From Verrucomicrobiota bacterium (GTDB lineage: Bacteria; Verrucomicrobiota; Verrucomicrobiia; Limisphaerales; J093): a stretch of 64,000 nucleotides of DNA. Below the pieces are notes generated by a model. The model ran no database searches and was not told the origin of the DNA. It saw only the letters and a list, made by a program, of their open reading frames with translations. Of the stretch, positions 16,452 through 26,196 are shown in pieces (positions within the stretch are counted from its first letter, which is position 1; each line of letters opens with the position of its first letter). The position numbers and the translations under genes are program-made. Location of the stretch: positions 496,001 through 560,000 of the forward strand of contig JADJWF010000003.1 of assembly GCA_016716505.1 (NCBI GenBank), in the 5' to 3' direction.

Positions 16452-16710
16452 CTGGAACCGACGCCTCGCCGCAGTCAATCGGACGATCTCGCGGGGCGCC
16501 CCGGCGGAGGGTGATTCGCCGCGGTGTTGCGCGTTGGGTGGCATTTCGACAAGGCTACGGGTCATGGCAGCGGTGTTATGAGATGGCGCTTAGGCGTTGA
16601 TCGAGCATTCACCAAGGCTTGGAAAGATTACCCGCGATGGCTCTGTGCGGAAGCCGGGAATTGCGGGATCTGCGGCGACCGACCTGCTGGGCGGGTGCTG
16701 GTTCAGTCGT

Positions 16711-18063
16711 TCAGTCGCCCTTCACCTTGGCCATCACCTCGCGAATGGCGGCGAAGACGGATTCCTCGACCGTCTCGGCGAACGGTCCAGGCTGGCCATA
16801 GTAAATCATGCTGTCCACCGCCTCGTAGCCACCCTCGCGCAAGACGCGCAGCGACGGGATGTAGCAGGCCACGTCGTGGCAGTAGGCAGCGACCACGACG
16901 TTTTCCGCCGGAAACTCCCGCTGGACGCGCAGTCCGTAATCAATGACAACCTCGCCGCCGAGGGCAAGGAGGGTGAGTCCCCGGCCGAGCCGAAGTGCCT
17001 GAACGGGCAGGTCAAGCTGGCGAACGGGCTGGCCCCGGTCATACGCCTCCAACATCAGTCGGGCGCGTCGCTGCCTGAAGAGGTTGGCGTCCTGTAACTC
17101 AGCTTCGAAGGTCTCCCGCGTGTGGGGCGCGAAGTCCAGCCGCGCTGTTTGGTGTGCCGCGCGAATCGGCGGACGGATTTGCACCAGCTCTTTTCTCAGC
17201 GCGGCCGCGACGGCGTCGGCGAGTTCGCGACCGTATTGTTCGACATGCTCGATTTTTCCCCGCGGATTGGGGTTTTGGTCGCCGCCGCAAAGCATGAGGA
17301 AAAGGGCGGTCGCGCCAGGGAATTCCCGCTCGAGATTTCTTTGCGCCGCGCCGGCGTAGTCGCCGTCCACTTCGTAAAAATCCCCGCCCAAGGTGGTGTT
17401 GTGGCAGGCGTAACCGAACAGGACGGCGAGGAGCGAGCCGTCTGCCCGGCTGACGCGGAGAACTGGGACCGAATGATCCACCGGACCGTCAGGATTCACG
17501 CCCAGCCGCACGCCGTCGGGCGTCGGTTGCCGGCGATTGACCGCAAAGCCCGCTTGGCCGCGGCCGAACGAAAGCGTCGCCGGCTCCAGCCGCTTCAGGG
17601 CGTCGCCCGCCACCTGCCCCAGTTGGTCGGTGAGGCGCAGCGCGTACTGCTTCACCCGTTCCTGATCGGAGTCGGCGAAGTCGAACATCACGCGCAGGTT
17701 GGGCCAGATGGCCGGGCCCGCATGGGTATGGGACGAGTTAACAACGAGCGCCGCCCGCGGCAGGCGATGGTCCCGCGCCAGACTCCGGGCGACCGTGTCC
17801 GAGATTTCCGCCGGGAGCCCGATGAGATCCGTGGTGACGATGACCGCGCGGCCGCCGGTGCGGTCCTCCAGCGCGAGGGCCTTGGCCCACAGATCGGTGC
17901 GAATTCTCGGTGCGGGATTCGTGCGCGCCGCGTAGCCACTCAGCCAAAACGGCGTGGGCGGGGTAATTTGCACGCGGGCGACGCCGGCCTTGAAGTCCGC
18001 GGCGTGAATCAGGGAGGCGCACGCGAGGAACACCGCAAGTGAACGGAGACGGAGAAGCTTCAT
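16711..18063 (-). CDS. Exported neutral/alkaline ceramidase-like protein
   Basis: A 450-residue protein with a signal peptide (ends near LIHAADF) and a domain resembling the N-terminal zinc-hydrolase part of neutral ceramidases: GVARVQITPPTPFWLSGYA, NSSHTHAGPAIWP (metal-binding His pair) and GYACHNTTLG. The C-terminal immunoglobulin-like domain of true ceramidases is missing. Such single-domain relatives are frequent in planctomycetes and Verrucomicrobia and their substrates are unknown. The gene is 31 bp downstream of the Tat aminotransferase gene. Confidence 0.85.
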   Translation of the reverse strand: MKLLRLRSLAVFLACASLIHAADFKAGVARVQITPPTPFWLSGYAARTNPAPRIRTDLWAKALALEDRTGGRAVIVTTDLIGLPAEISDTVARSLARDHRLPRAALVVNSSHTHAGPAIWPNLRVMFDFADSDQERVKQYALRLTDQLGQVAGDALKRLEPATLSFGRGQAGFAVNRRQPTPDGVRLGVNPDGPVDHSVPVLRVSRADGSLLAVLFGYACHNTTLGGDFYEVDGDYAGAAQRNLEREFPGATALFLMLCGGDQNPNPRGKIEHVEQYGRELADAVAAALRKELVQIRPPIRAAHQTARLDFAPHTRETFEAELQDANLFRQRRARLMLEAYDRGQPVRQLDLPVQALRLGRGLTLLALGGEVVIDYGLRVQREFPAENVVVAAYCHDVACYIPSLRVLREGGYEAVDSMIYYGQPGPFAETVEESVFAAIREVMAKVKGD

Positions 18064-18094
18064 GGCGGGGTGGTAGTTGGATGGTTGGATCGCT

Positions 18095-19438
18095 TCAAGC
18101 GGACTTCGCGAGTTCTGCGGCGTGCTCGCGGATTTTGAGGATCGCCGCCGCGATATGTTCCATGTCCTCGGCGGTGCCCAATAACATGTTCTGCGTGAAC
18201 CAGACCGCTTCCGCGCACAACCGGCGATTGGCGGGACACGCGGTGCGTTCGGCCCAATGCTCGAGCAGGTCCGCCGGGAAGAGCCGTTGGTAGGCCCGCG
18301 TTCGCAAGGTCGCCCGGATGAAAGGTTCTTCGTTCAGAGGCGAATAACCCGGCGAGCACGGAATGCCCTCCGCTCTCAGCGCGTCGAGGAACCGGCCGCG
18401 CGGTAGTCCGGCGAAGGCCCGCGCGTCGTAGCGGAACATGAAGAGGTGATAGGCGTTGCGCGTGCAACCCTCGTACGATTTCGCCGGTAGGATGCCAGGG
18501 ATCTCGCGGAGCAGGCGCGTGAGGCGGACGGCGTTCTGCTCGCGGACCCGGCTTTGCGCCTCAAGCCGCGCCATCTGCGCCAGCAGGAGCGCTCCTTGAA
18601 ATTCCGTCAGCCGCAGATTCGCGCCCCGGCTGCCGAGATACGTGAAGTCGTAGCCCGCCGTGCCGCGACCGCGGCAGTTGTTGTGGAAGGCATAGCATTT
18701 CTCGGCCAGTTCGGAATCGTTGGTCAAGACAGCGCCGCCCTCGCCGCAGTTGAGGTTCTTACTGGCTTGGAAGCTGAAGCAACCGGTCGCTCCCAACGTG
18801 CCCACCCGCCGGCCGCGCCATTCGGCCAGGTGGGCCTGACAGGCGTCTTCGACCACGGGGATGCGGCGCTCGCCCGCCACGGCGAGAATAGTGTCGAGAT
18901 CGCAGGCCCCGCCGCCGAGGTGAACGGGAATGATGGCCGTGGTCCGCTCCGTGATCGCCGCCTTGAGCCGGCGCGCGTCCATCTGAAACGTCTCGGGATC
19001 GGTGTCCACGAAAATGGGCAGGGCGTATTGCAGCAGGATGACGTTCAGCGTCGCCACGAACGTGTACGGCGGAAGGATGACCTCATCTCCGGGACTGATC
19101 CCGAGTCCACCCAGGGAGGCGAACAGCGCGCTCGTGCCGTTGGCGGTTGCGAGGCAATGCTGCGCGCCCATCAGGCGGCCGAACTCAGCCTCGAAGCGCG
19201 CCACCTGGGGCCCGCCCCCACGTCCCCATCGCCCACTGCGAAGCACACCCGCTACCGCGGCCTCGTCGTGTTCGTCGAACACCGGCCAGCCAGGAAAGGG
19301 CGCGGTGCGGACGGGACGGCCACCCAACAGGGCCGGCTTGTCAGCGGCCGCGAGGAGCAGGTGCGGCACGCCGCCCAACACGGTCGCCGACGAAACCACG
19401 GTCTTGACGAAGGCGCGTCGTGGCAGGACTGGGGACAT
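18095..19438 (-). CDS. DegT/DnrJ/EryC1-family aminotransferase-like protein with Tat signal
   Basis: This 447-residue protein has a full PLP aminotransferase fold of the sugar aminotransferase type: [34 protein letters not shown] and the Schiff-base lysine in [15 protein letters not shown]. The first 30 residues are a twin-arginine signal ([10 protein letters not shown] followed by a hydrophobic stretch ending LLLAAAD), which implies export of a folded cofactor-bound protein. Cytoplasmic members of the family have no such leader. Its neighbours are also exported proteins. Substrate unknown. Confidence 0.9.
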   Translation of the reverse strand: MSPVLPRRAFVKTVVSSATVLGGVPHLLLAAADKPALLGGRPVRTAPFPGWPVFDEHDEAAVAGVLRSGRWGRGGGPQVARFEAEFGRLMGAQHCLATANGTSALFASLGGLGISPGDEVILPPYTFVATLNVILLQYALPIFVDTDPETFQMDARRLKAAITERTTAIIPVHLGGGACDLDTILAVAGERRIPVVEDACQAHLAEWRGRRVGTLGATGCFSFQASKNLNCGEGGAVLTNDSELAEKCYAFHNNCRGRGTAGYDFTYLGSRGANLRLTEFQGALLLAQMARLEAQSRVREQNAVRLTRLLREIPGILPAKSYEGCTRNAYHLFMFRYDARAFAGLPRGRFLDALRAEGIPCSPGYSPLNEEPFIRATLRTRAYQRLFPADLLEHWAERTACPANRRLCAEAVWFTQNMLLGTAEDMEHIAAAILKIREHAAELAKSA

Positions 19439-19631
19439 GGTGCGAACAGGCTGCCGGGCTCGCGACGAAGTTCAATCATTTGTTCGCGACCGGCCGCGCC
19501 TGCGACGCATGACCGGGCAACAGTTCCCAGTTCGAGGGACGCGGCAGCCGCAGCGGCCGCAAAAGCGTTCGAGCCCCCTCCTGCGGCAAGTGAAGCGGGC
19601 AAAGCCCGGGCCGGCTCGAGTTGGCGGTCGT

Positions 19632-21521
19632 TCAGTCGGCCTGACGAACGACGTTGAGGCGACCGGCGACCGCGCCTCTCACCGACTTGACCTTGCCGTT
19701 GGGCCAGCGCACTTCGACGGAATCAATCCGCTCGCTGTTGCCGAGCCCAAACGTCACGGGCAACTCTGATTGAGACAGGTAGCCGCGGGTCGGCATCACG
19801 GTCCGGTACATGGTTCGGCCGGCCGAAGTCAGTTTGATTTCCGCCCCGATGGCGTCGCGATTGTCCGGATTGCCAACGAGCCGGAAGCGCACCCACCGGT
19901 GCCCGAGTCGTTGATCATTGCGCAGCAGCAGCGGCGGGCCGCCGGTTTGCATCAGGACGACGTCCAGGTCGCCGTCGCCGTCAATGTCCGCGTAAGCGGA
20001 TCCGCGGCCCACGATCGGCTGGAACAGGTCTTCACCCGCCTTGGCCGGCGGCACCGCTACGAAGCTCGGGCCCCGCGCCCGTCCGGCGTTCCAGAACAGT
20101 TGCGCCGGTTGCTGGTAGGTCTGGCTTTGCTGGACCTTGGCGATGTCCGTCTCCAGATGCCCGTTCGCTGCGAGCACATCGAGCCGGCCATCCAAATCGT
20201 AGTCGAAGAAGAAGATGCCGAAGGTCAGCAGCAACCGACTGGCCGGACCGATGCCCTCGGTGATCGCCTCGTCTGCAAAGGTGAGCGGTTGGACCTGCGA
20301 CACGTACAAGGCGGTCATCTCGTTGGCGAAGTTCCCGATGGCCACGCCGAGGGCTTCGTCATTGCGAAACCGGGCCACATCAATCCCCATCGCGCCCCGA
20401 GTCTGCCCGTAGGAATCGAAGGCAATGCCCGACAGGGCGCCTATCTCCTTGAAGGTGCCGTCGCGGTTGTTGTGGAAGACGTAGTTCTGTACCGTGTCAT
20501 TCGCCACAATCAGGTCCGGCCAGCCATCATTGTCGAGGTCAGCCACCACCACGCCCAGCGACTTGGCTGCCGGGACGCCGGTGACCGGGTTTTTGACCTG
20601 GATGCCCGCCCACTTCGAGACATCCGTGAACGTGCCGTCGCCGTTGTTCCGATACAGGAACGGGAAGGTGCCCGGGAAGTCCCGCGGCTGGCCGTAGGCG
20701 CGGCCGATCCCAACCAGTTTGTAGCCCACCTCAAAGTCAATTTCCTTGCTCCACTGCACGTAATTGACCACGAAAAGGTCGAGGTCCCCATCGCGGTCGT
20801 AGTCGAAGAAAGCGCAACTGGTGCTCCAATCCAGCCCGGAACCACCAACGCCCGCTTTCGTCGTGACATCCTCGAAGCGGCCCTCGCCGCGGTTGCGAAA
20901 GAGGCGATTGCCGTGGACCCCGCTGATGAAGATGTCCACGAACCCATCGTTATCGTAGTCGCCGACCGCACAGCCCTGGCCGTACATCACGATGTCGAGC
21001 CCCGAGCCGGCGGTCACATCGCGGAAGTGCCCGGTCCCGTCGTTTTGGTACAACGCCATGGTCGGCGGCTTGGCACCTTCCGGCATCTTGCCGGGCCAGT
21101 AACATGAGTTCACAAAGAACAGGTCCTGGTCCCCGTCGTTGTCGAAATCGAAGAACGCTCCGCCGCCGCCCATGGATTCCGGCAGCAATTTGTCGCCGTA
21201 AGCGCCGTTGACGTGGGTAAAAGTGATCCCCGCCTCGGCGGTGATGTCGGTGAAGCGCACGGCAGGGATTTCGCTGATCAACGAGGGAGGAACCTGCGGA
21301 GCCGAAAGCTGGGTCAACCGGGGCGTTGGGGCCGGCGACTGGCGTTTGAGCCACCAGAGCGCGCCTCCGCCCGCAACGACGAGAACGGCAAGCACGATCA
21401 GTGAGAGCCGGAACGCCTTGCCGATGACCGCGTCGTCGTAAGTCTCAATGTCCGGTGGCGACGACTCTGGCGGCGCCGGATGGTTGCCGTTCTGTTCTTT
21501 CGAGTTTTCGTTCATTCGCAT
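19632..21521 (-). CDS. FG-GAP/VCBS repeat protein with ASPIC/UnbV C-terminal domain (CRTAC1-like)
   Basis: A 629-residue protein with one N-terminal membrane anchor (LSLIVLAVLVVAGGGALWWL, residues 35-54), then a seven-bladed propeller made of Ca-binding FG-GAP repeats such as FDFDNDGDQDLFFVN, GDYDNDGFVDIF and FDYDRDGDLDLFVVN. The last 80 residues match ASPIC/UnbV (SIEVRWPNGK-type ending). It lies 18 bp downstream of the multiheme cytochrome and is probably co-expressed. The pair is common in planctomycetes and Verrucomicrobia, but its role is not established. Met at 21515 is an alternative start. Confidence 0.92.
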   Translation of the reverse strand: MRMNENSKEQNGNHPAPPESSPPDIETYDDAVIGKAFRLSLIVLAVLVVAGGGALWWLKRQSPAPTPRLTQLSAPQVPPSLISEIPAVRFTDITAEAGITFTHVNGAYGDKLLPESMGGGGAFFDFDNDGDQDLFFVNSCYWPGKMPEGAKPPTMALYQNDGTGHFRDVTAGSGLDIVMYGQGCAVGDYDNDGFVDIFISGVHGNRLFRNRGEGRFEDVTTKAGVGGSGLDWSTSCAFFDYDRDGDLDLFVVNYVQWSKEIDFEVGYKLVGIGRAYGQPRDFPGTFPFLYRNNGDGTFTDVSKWAGIQVKNPVTGVPAAKSLGVVVADLDNDGWPDLIVANDTVQNYVFHNNRDGTFKEIGALSGIAFDSYGQTRGAMGIDVARFRNDEALGVAIGNFANEMTALYVSQVQPLTFADEAITEGIGPASRLLLTFGIFFFDYDLDGRLDVLAANGHLETDIAKVQQSQTYQQPAQLFWNAGRARGPSFVAVPPAKAGEDLFQPIVGRGSAYADIDGDGDLDVVLMQTGGPPLLLRNDQRLGHRWVRFRLVGNPDNRDAIGAEIKLTSAGRTMYRTVMPTRGYLSQSELPVTFGLGNSERIDSVEVRWPNGKVKSVRGAVAGRLNVVRQAD

Positions 21522-21539
21522 CGGGTGACGAGCGCGGGC

Positions 21540-24404
21540 TTAATGGTTGAAGGCCATGTTCGAATCCGGCCGCCCGACCGTCAATTCCGGTGCATCGGGC
21601 CGCTGCAACGGGTAAATCACGATGGATTGGGCAGCATGGTCGGCTGCGGGATTACGCCTTCGTTCGGCGGTGATTGCGTGATCGCGGGCGTTATCATCTG
21701 GTCGGTACTTTTCGTGGAGGCGACGATGTCGGTCGGCCGCTGCCGCGTCGCCGAGCTGCCGGTAGATGAGCGCCAGATTGTAATGGGCGGCAAGGTTCTC
21801 CGAATCGAGCTTCAAAGTCTCGTTGAACCGCCGGACGGCCTCCTCGAGGAATTCCCGCTGGCGAACCGGATCACCCCGCTCCACTTTGGCGCGTTCGAAC
21901 AGTGTCTGACCGAGTTCGTTGATAACCTCGTAGTCTTTGCTGAAATCAAAACCCCGCGCCATCAGGGCGGGATCGCAGTCGTCCAGAATGCTGCTGAATT
22001 CGCGGATCGCCTCGTCGAGAAACCCATTCTGCTTGTTCACCAAGCCGGTGAACCACGCAACCAGCCACCGGGGTGCGGGCGGATCGAACCGCGCCGCGCG
22101 CCGCAGGGCGCCCACCGCATCCTCCAGCCGTCCCTCCTTGAAGTACACCCGCGCGAGGTTCACCGGCCCATCCCAGCGCCCCAACCGCTCCACCTCGCGG
22201 AACGCCTGCTCGGCCTGCATGAGTTCCCCCTTCTCACTTCCCCGATCGCCCTCCAGGAACAGGCCGATGCCGTAGTCGTTCCACCGCTCCCATTCCGGAA
22301 TGGCCGACGGCGGATTCGTGACGACCACCTCGGCGGCACTGGCGACCGGGAAGATGACCACGTCGGAGGCGATCGTGGTGATCGGCAGGTCGTTGGTAAT
22401 CACGAACGGCATTCCATTGGTCCATCCCTGGCCAAGGAAGTAATTGACGTAAATCGTGTCGAACTTGCGGTACTGCAGCTTGACCTCAACTCGCACCGAA
22501 TCGGCGGCGTCTTCCGGCACAGTGAACGAGTAATGCGAGACCCGGGCTGCCCCGGGATTGATCTGGTTGTTGTACAGGGGCGTGAAAATGTCCTGAGGAT
22601 TGCGGCGATCAATGCGGTGGCCGTGCCGGTCCAGCATGTAGATGTTCAGGAAATGGGACCACGGATCCACCTCCTTGTGCGGACCGAGCCCCCCGCTGCG
22701 ACCGATGGGCTTCGTGCCACTGACGGCCTTCACGTCGAGCCACGTTTCGTTCGAGTCCGCGGTTCCCTGCGTGTATTGATGCCCCAGCCCCAGCGTTCGC
22801 ACGACGACCTCCAACAAGTACGTCGCCCCGCGTTTGAGCACCGGCACCTGCGGGCGCAACGGCGCGGTCAACGGACTGTCCACCGTGCCGCCCTCTTTGA
22901 TCCCGAAAATGTCCACCCGCAGCGAATTCGTCAGGAAGTCCTGGTGCCGTTTGACGATGTTCGTTTCGCCGCGCAAGTACGGCAGAGCGGTGTTGGCGGC
23001 GGGGAACAGGTGGTCATGCACGCTGAGCACCTTGTTGGTCGGGTTGAAAAACCGCGCGCCAAAATCCTGCGAAGGCTGCAACGGCATGTGGCAGTCGGCG
23101 CAATTCCCCTTGGCGTGCTCCGGGTAGTAGAAGCTGCGCGCACCGTGGCCGGAGACGCCGCTCAAGAGAAAGCTGTCATAGCTGTTTTGACCCCGGAGCC
23201 AGTCTTTGTAGTGATTGAGGTCCTTGGGGATGCTGACCTTGTGGCAGGTCGAACAGAATTCAGCCGTTTTGTGAAGCGGCTTGAGGAAGGTCTTGTTGTG
23301 AAACGCCGGCTTCGCCTTCACGAGTTGCCGGTTGAGAAACGCCAGCGCCTTGTTCGTGCTGAAGGCAAACGGGTAGTGAACCGGCTCCTCGATGGTGTAG
23401 TCGGCGTTCCCGATCGTGCTGTTCACGTTCACGATCGAGTGACACGCCGTGCAGGTGATGCCCGCCTGCGACGTGGGGTGGTGTTCAAGGTCGAAGTTGG
23501 GATCGTCGAAGGCACCACTGAAAAAAGGCACCGGGTCGTGGCAGCCCGCACACCAGCGCGAGGCGTTCACGTTGCCATCCCGGGCAAGGGCCACCGCCCG
23601 CGTCTCCTTGATGCTGAACAAATACGCCGGATTATTGAACGAACTGAACCGATGCGAGCTGTGAAACCACGAGTCGTACACGTCCGGATGGCACTCCATG
23701 CAGTAACGGTCCATCATCAGCGTCTCCGCCGGGATGAAGTTGCCCGTGGCCGTGCGCGCGGCGGACGGGTGGAAATACTTTGCGCCTTCCTCAGGTCCCC
23801 GTACGTTCCACGTCCGCGGGTCGGTCGTGTGCAGGGCGACCATCGCGCCCACCACCACCAGCATCGCCGCACTCCAAGCGAGGCCCACTTTCCACTTGAT
23901 CTTCACGCCGGAGAGACGATGCAGAATGTACAACCACACCACCACCACCGGCAGCACCACGTGCGCCCAGTACGCCACCGCGCGGGCGTTCGGGTTCTTC
24001 AACTCGAAGCCCTCCACGCGCATCAAGGCGATGCCGCTGACCAGCACCACGACGCTCGCCCAGAACAACCCCCACCCAAGGCGGACGGCCAAGCGGTTCT
24101 TCCGCCCGCGCGTGTTGCGAATATGAACGAAGCAAAAAACGATGAACGGCAGCAGCAGCACCAGCCCGAGGAGCAGGTGCGCGAGAAACATGAGCTGGTA
24201 AAAATAATTCTGGTACGACAGCCCGTTCAGCCACTCCAGGAAGCTGATCGCCAGCAGATACAACGAATTGGCGCCGAGGATCGCCACCAACCCGAAGAGG
24301 CAATAGAGCACCCAGCGGAGTTTTGGCCCGACCGCCCGCTGGTAAGGGCGACGGGCCCGCAGCGTGGGCGAAGTAACCTCCGGGGGTGAACTGCTTTCGG
24401 TCAT
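21540..24404 (-). CDS. Membrane multiheme cytochrome c with TPR C-terminus
   Basis: This 954-residue protein starts with five predicted membrane helices (about residues 30-240), several with histidines (AHLLLG, FVHIRN, YWAHVV, ILHRLS) that could hold b-type heme. An exported domain follows with five CxxCH c-type heme motifs: CMECH, CAGCH, CTACH, CSTCH and CADCH (about residues 230-440). A beta-rich section comes next. The last 220 residues are TPR-like helices (AEQAFREVERLGRWDGPVNLARVY and onwards). It probably passes electrons from the membrane to a periplasmic or extracellular partner; the adjacent FG-GAP/UnbV protein is a candidate. Donor and acceptor unknown. Confidence 0.92.
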   Translation of the reverse strand: MTESSSPPEVTSPTLRARRPYQRAVGPKLRWVLYCLFGLVAILGANSLYLLAISFLEWLNGLSYQNYFYQLMFLAHLLLGLVLLLPFIVFCFVHIRNTRGRKNRLAVRLGWGLFWASVVVLVSGIALMRVEGFELKNPNARAVAYWAHVVLPVVVVWLYILHRLSGVKIKWKVGLAWSAAMLVVVGAMVALHTTDPRTWNVRGPEEGAKYFHPSAARTATGNFIPAETLMMDRYCMECHPDVYDSWFHSSHRFSSFNNPAYLFSIKETRAVALARDGNVNASRWCAGCHDPVPFFSGAFDDPNFDLEHHPTSQAGITCTACHSIVNVNSTIGNADYTIEEPVHYPFAFSTNKALAFLNRQLVKAKPAFHNKTFLKPLHKTAEFCSTCHKVSIPKDLNHYKDWLRGQNSYDSFLLSGVSGHGARSFYYPEHAKGNCADCHMPLQPSQDFGARFFNPTNKVLSVHDHLFPAANTALPYLRGETNIVKRHQDFLTNSLRVDIFGIKEGGTVDSPLTAPLRPQVPVLKRGATYLLEVVVRTLGLGHQYTQGTADSNETWLDVKAVSGTKPIGRSGGLGPHKEVDPWSHFLNIYMLDRHGHRIDRRNPQDIFTPLYNNQINPGAARVSHYSFTVPEDAADSVRVEVKLQYRKFDTIYVNYFLGQGWTNGMPFVITNDLPITTIASDVVIFPVASAAEVVVTNPPSAIPEWERWNDYGIGLFLEGDRGSEKGELMQAEQAFREVERLGRWDGPVNLARVYFKEGRLEDAVGALRRAARFDPPAPRWLVAWFTGLVNKQNGFLDEAIREFSSILDDCDPALMARGFDFSKDYEVINELGQTLFERAKVERGDPVRQREFLEEAVRRFNETLKLDSENLAAHYNLALIYRQLGDAAAADRHRRLHEKYRPDDNARDHAITAERRRNPAADHAAQSIVIYPLQRPDAPELTVGRPDSNMAFNH

Positions 24405-24659
24405 AGAGTCGAATCACTTACGCTCGTGGCGCATCGTACTTATCACGAGTACCGGCGCGCCCCCTTGCCGGCCGGGACCAGTTGCTGTCTCCCGGGGGTG
24501 AAATGCAGTCTGCGAGGGGCGAGCGCGAATCACGTCGTCCGGAGGTGTCATGCTGACACCCACACCCCGCGGAGCCAACCTCCGCTTCCCGCGGCCCGAC
24601 GATGGCGCGGCTTTCGCTGGCAGTTCCCGGATCCGCGGCTACTTTCCCCCCCGCTTTCA

Positions 24660-25718
24660 ATGAGCAAACAAGGCGTTCTCCTGGTCAACCTCGGCTCCCC
24701 CGATTCCCCGTCGGTTCCTGACGTGCGACGTTACCTGCGCGAGTTCCTGATGGACGGCCGCGTGCTCGATGCCCCGTGGCCGATTCGCTTCGCGGTGGTT
24801 CATTTCGCCATCCTGCCCTCGCGCCCCAAGCAATCCGCGGAAGCCTATCACCAAGTCTGGACACCCGAAGGCTCGCCACTGGTGGTCACGAGCCGAAAAG
24901 TCCAGGCCGCTCTGGCCGCCCGCGTGCCAGTGCCGGTCGAGCTGGCCATGCGCTACCAGAATCCGTCCATTACGTCCGCCGTGCAGCGATTGGCAGCGCA
25001 AGGCGTGAAGCGCCTGCTGCTCATTCCGCTGTTCCCGCATTTCGCGATGTCCAGCTACGAAACGGCGGTCGAACGCGTTCGCGAGGTGGTCGCCCGTGAG
25101 TGCCCCGGCATGACGATCGAGGTTCAGCCGCCGTATTATGACCACCCGGACTATCTCGACGCTCTGGTGGAGAGCGCGCAACCGTACCTCGCTCGAGGCT
25201 TCGACCACCTGCTGTTCAGTTTCCACGGCATCCCGGAGCGCCACCTGCGCAAGTCGGATCCCACCCGTGGCCACTGCCTCCAGGTGCCGAACTGCTGCGA
25301 AGTCGCCAGCCCGGCCCACGCGACCTGTTACCGCGCGCAATGTCTGAAGACCGTGGCCGGATTTGTCCAACGCACGAACCTGCCCAAGGAGCGCTACTCG
25401 ATCGCCTTTCAATCCCGGCTGGGCCGCGATCCCTGGCTGAAACCCTACACTGATCAGGAATTGGAGCGCTTCGGCAAGGCCGGCGTGAAGCGACTCCTCG
25501 TCATCTGCCCCGCGTTCGTTTCCGACTGCCTCGAAACCCTCGAAGAAATCGGCATGCGCGGCCGCGAGACGTTCCAGCACGCCGGCGGCGGCGAGTATGA
25601 ACAGATTCCCTGCCTCAACGATCACCCGCGCTGGATTGCCGCTCTCGAAGGCATGGTGAAACGATTTCTCAGCGCCGCCCCCGCAACGTCGGCCCCGCCT
25701 CAGTCCGTCATGCGATGA
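24660..25718 (+). CDS. hemH: Ferrochelatase
   Basis: A 352-residue ferrochelatase, inserting Fe2+ into protoporphyrin IX in the last step of heme synthesis. KQGVLLVNLGSPDSPS at the start, FSFHGIPERH with the catalytic histidine, and the late glutamate in LETLEEIG are characteristic. The segment CLQVPNCCEVASPAHATCYRAQC carries five cysteines; related enzymes have a similar Cys-rich insertion. ATG 24660 is chosen because upstream sequence in frame is not ferrochelatase-like. It shares a 255-bp divergent gap with the cytochrome gene, in which I see no obvious promoter boxes. Confidence 0.96.
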   Translation: MSKQGVLLVNLGSPDSPSVPDVRRYLREFLMDGRVLDAPWPIRFAVVHFAILPSRPKQSAEAYHQVWTPEGSPLVVTSRKVQAALAARVPVPVELAMRYQNPSITSAVQRLAAQGVKRLLLIPLFPHFAMSSYETAVERVREVVARECPGMTIEVQPPYYDHPDYLDALVESAQPYLARGFDHLLFSFHGIPERHLRKSDPTRGHCLQVPNCCEVASPAHATCYRAQCLKTVAGFVQRTNLPKERYSIAFQSRLGRDPWLKPYTDQELERFGKAGVKRLLVICPAFVSDCLETLEEIGMRGRETFQHAGGGEYEQIPCLNDHPRWIAALEGMVKRFLSAAPATSAPPQSVMR

Positions 25719-26176
25719 AACTGCCCCGCACCCGAAGTTGCTTTGTCTGTGGTGTCGAGAACCCGCTGGGGTTGAATCTCGAATTTCAGTCGGCGGCCGA
25801 CGGAGTCGAGACCACGGTGACGTTCCGGCCGGAACACGCAGGCTTCCGCGCGACCGTCCACGGCGGCCTGCTGGCAACCGTCCTGGACGAAGCCATGGTC
25901 TGGGCCTGCGGCGTTCAAGCCGGCGCGTTCGCTTATTGCGCTGAACTCACCACGCGGTTTGTTCATCCCGTCACCCCCGGAGAGCCACTGCGCCTCACCG
26001 CCCACCTCACGGCCAACAAGCGAGGCCGGCTGTTTGAAGCCGCCGGAGAACTGCGGGCAGCGGATGGCACAATTCACGCCACGGCCACCGGCAAATATCT
26101 CCCCATCCCCGCCGCCGCGCTCGAACCTATGCTGACGGATTTTATCGGCGACGTGGCTGCCGTACTCAAACGGTAA
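25715..26176 (+). CDS. PaaI-like hotdog-fold thioesterase
   Basis: A 153-residue 4HBT/PaaI-type protein with the hotdog helix signature HGGLLATVLDEAMVWA. It begins with a CFVCG motif (RSCFVCGVENPLGLNL), a feature of a subgroup of these proteins. It should hydrolyse acyl-CoA or related thioesters. Its ATG overlaps the hemH stop by 4 bp, so the two are translationally coupled, though the link to heme synthesis is unexplained. Confidence 0.88.
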   Translation: MKLPRTRSCFVCGVENPLGLNLEFQSAADGVETTVTFRPEHAGFRATVHGGLLATVLDEAMVWACGVQAGAFAYCAELTTRFVHPVTPGEPLRLTAHLTANKRGRLFEAAGELRAADGTIHATATGKYLPIPAAALEPMLTDFIGDVAAVLKR

Positions 26177-26196
26177 GTTCCGTCGAGCCCCCCGTC

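Noticed and set aside
21480..24389. A 969-codon open frame on the plus strand opposite the multiheme cytochrome gene
   Set aside because: Composition is Arg/His/Pro/Val-rich with no domains, while the minus strand encodes five CxxCH motifs and membrane helices. GC-rich antisense frames stay open by chance.
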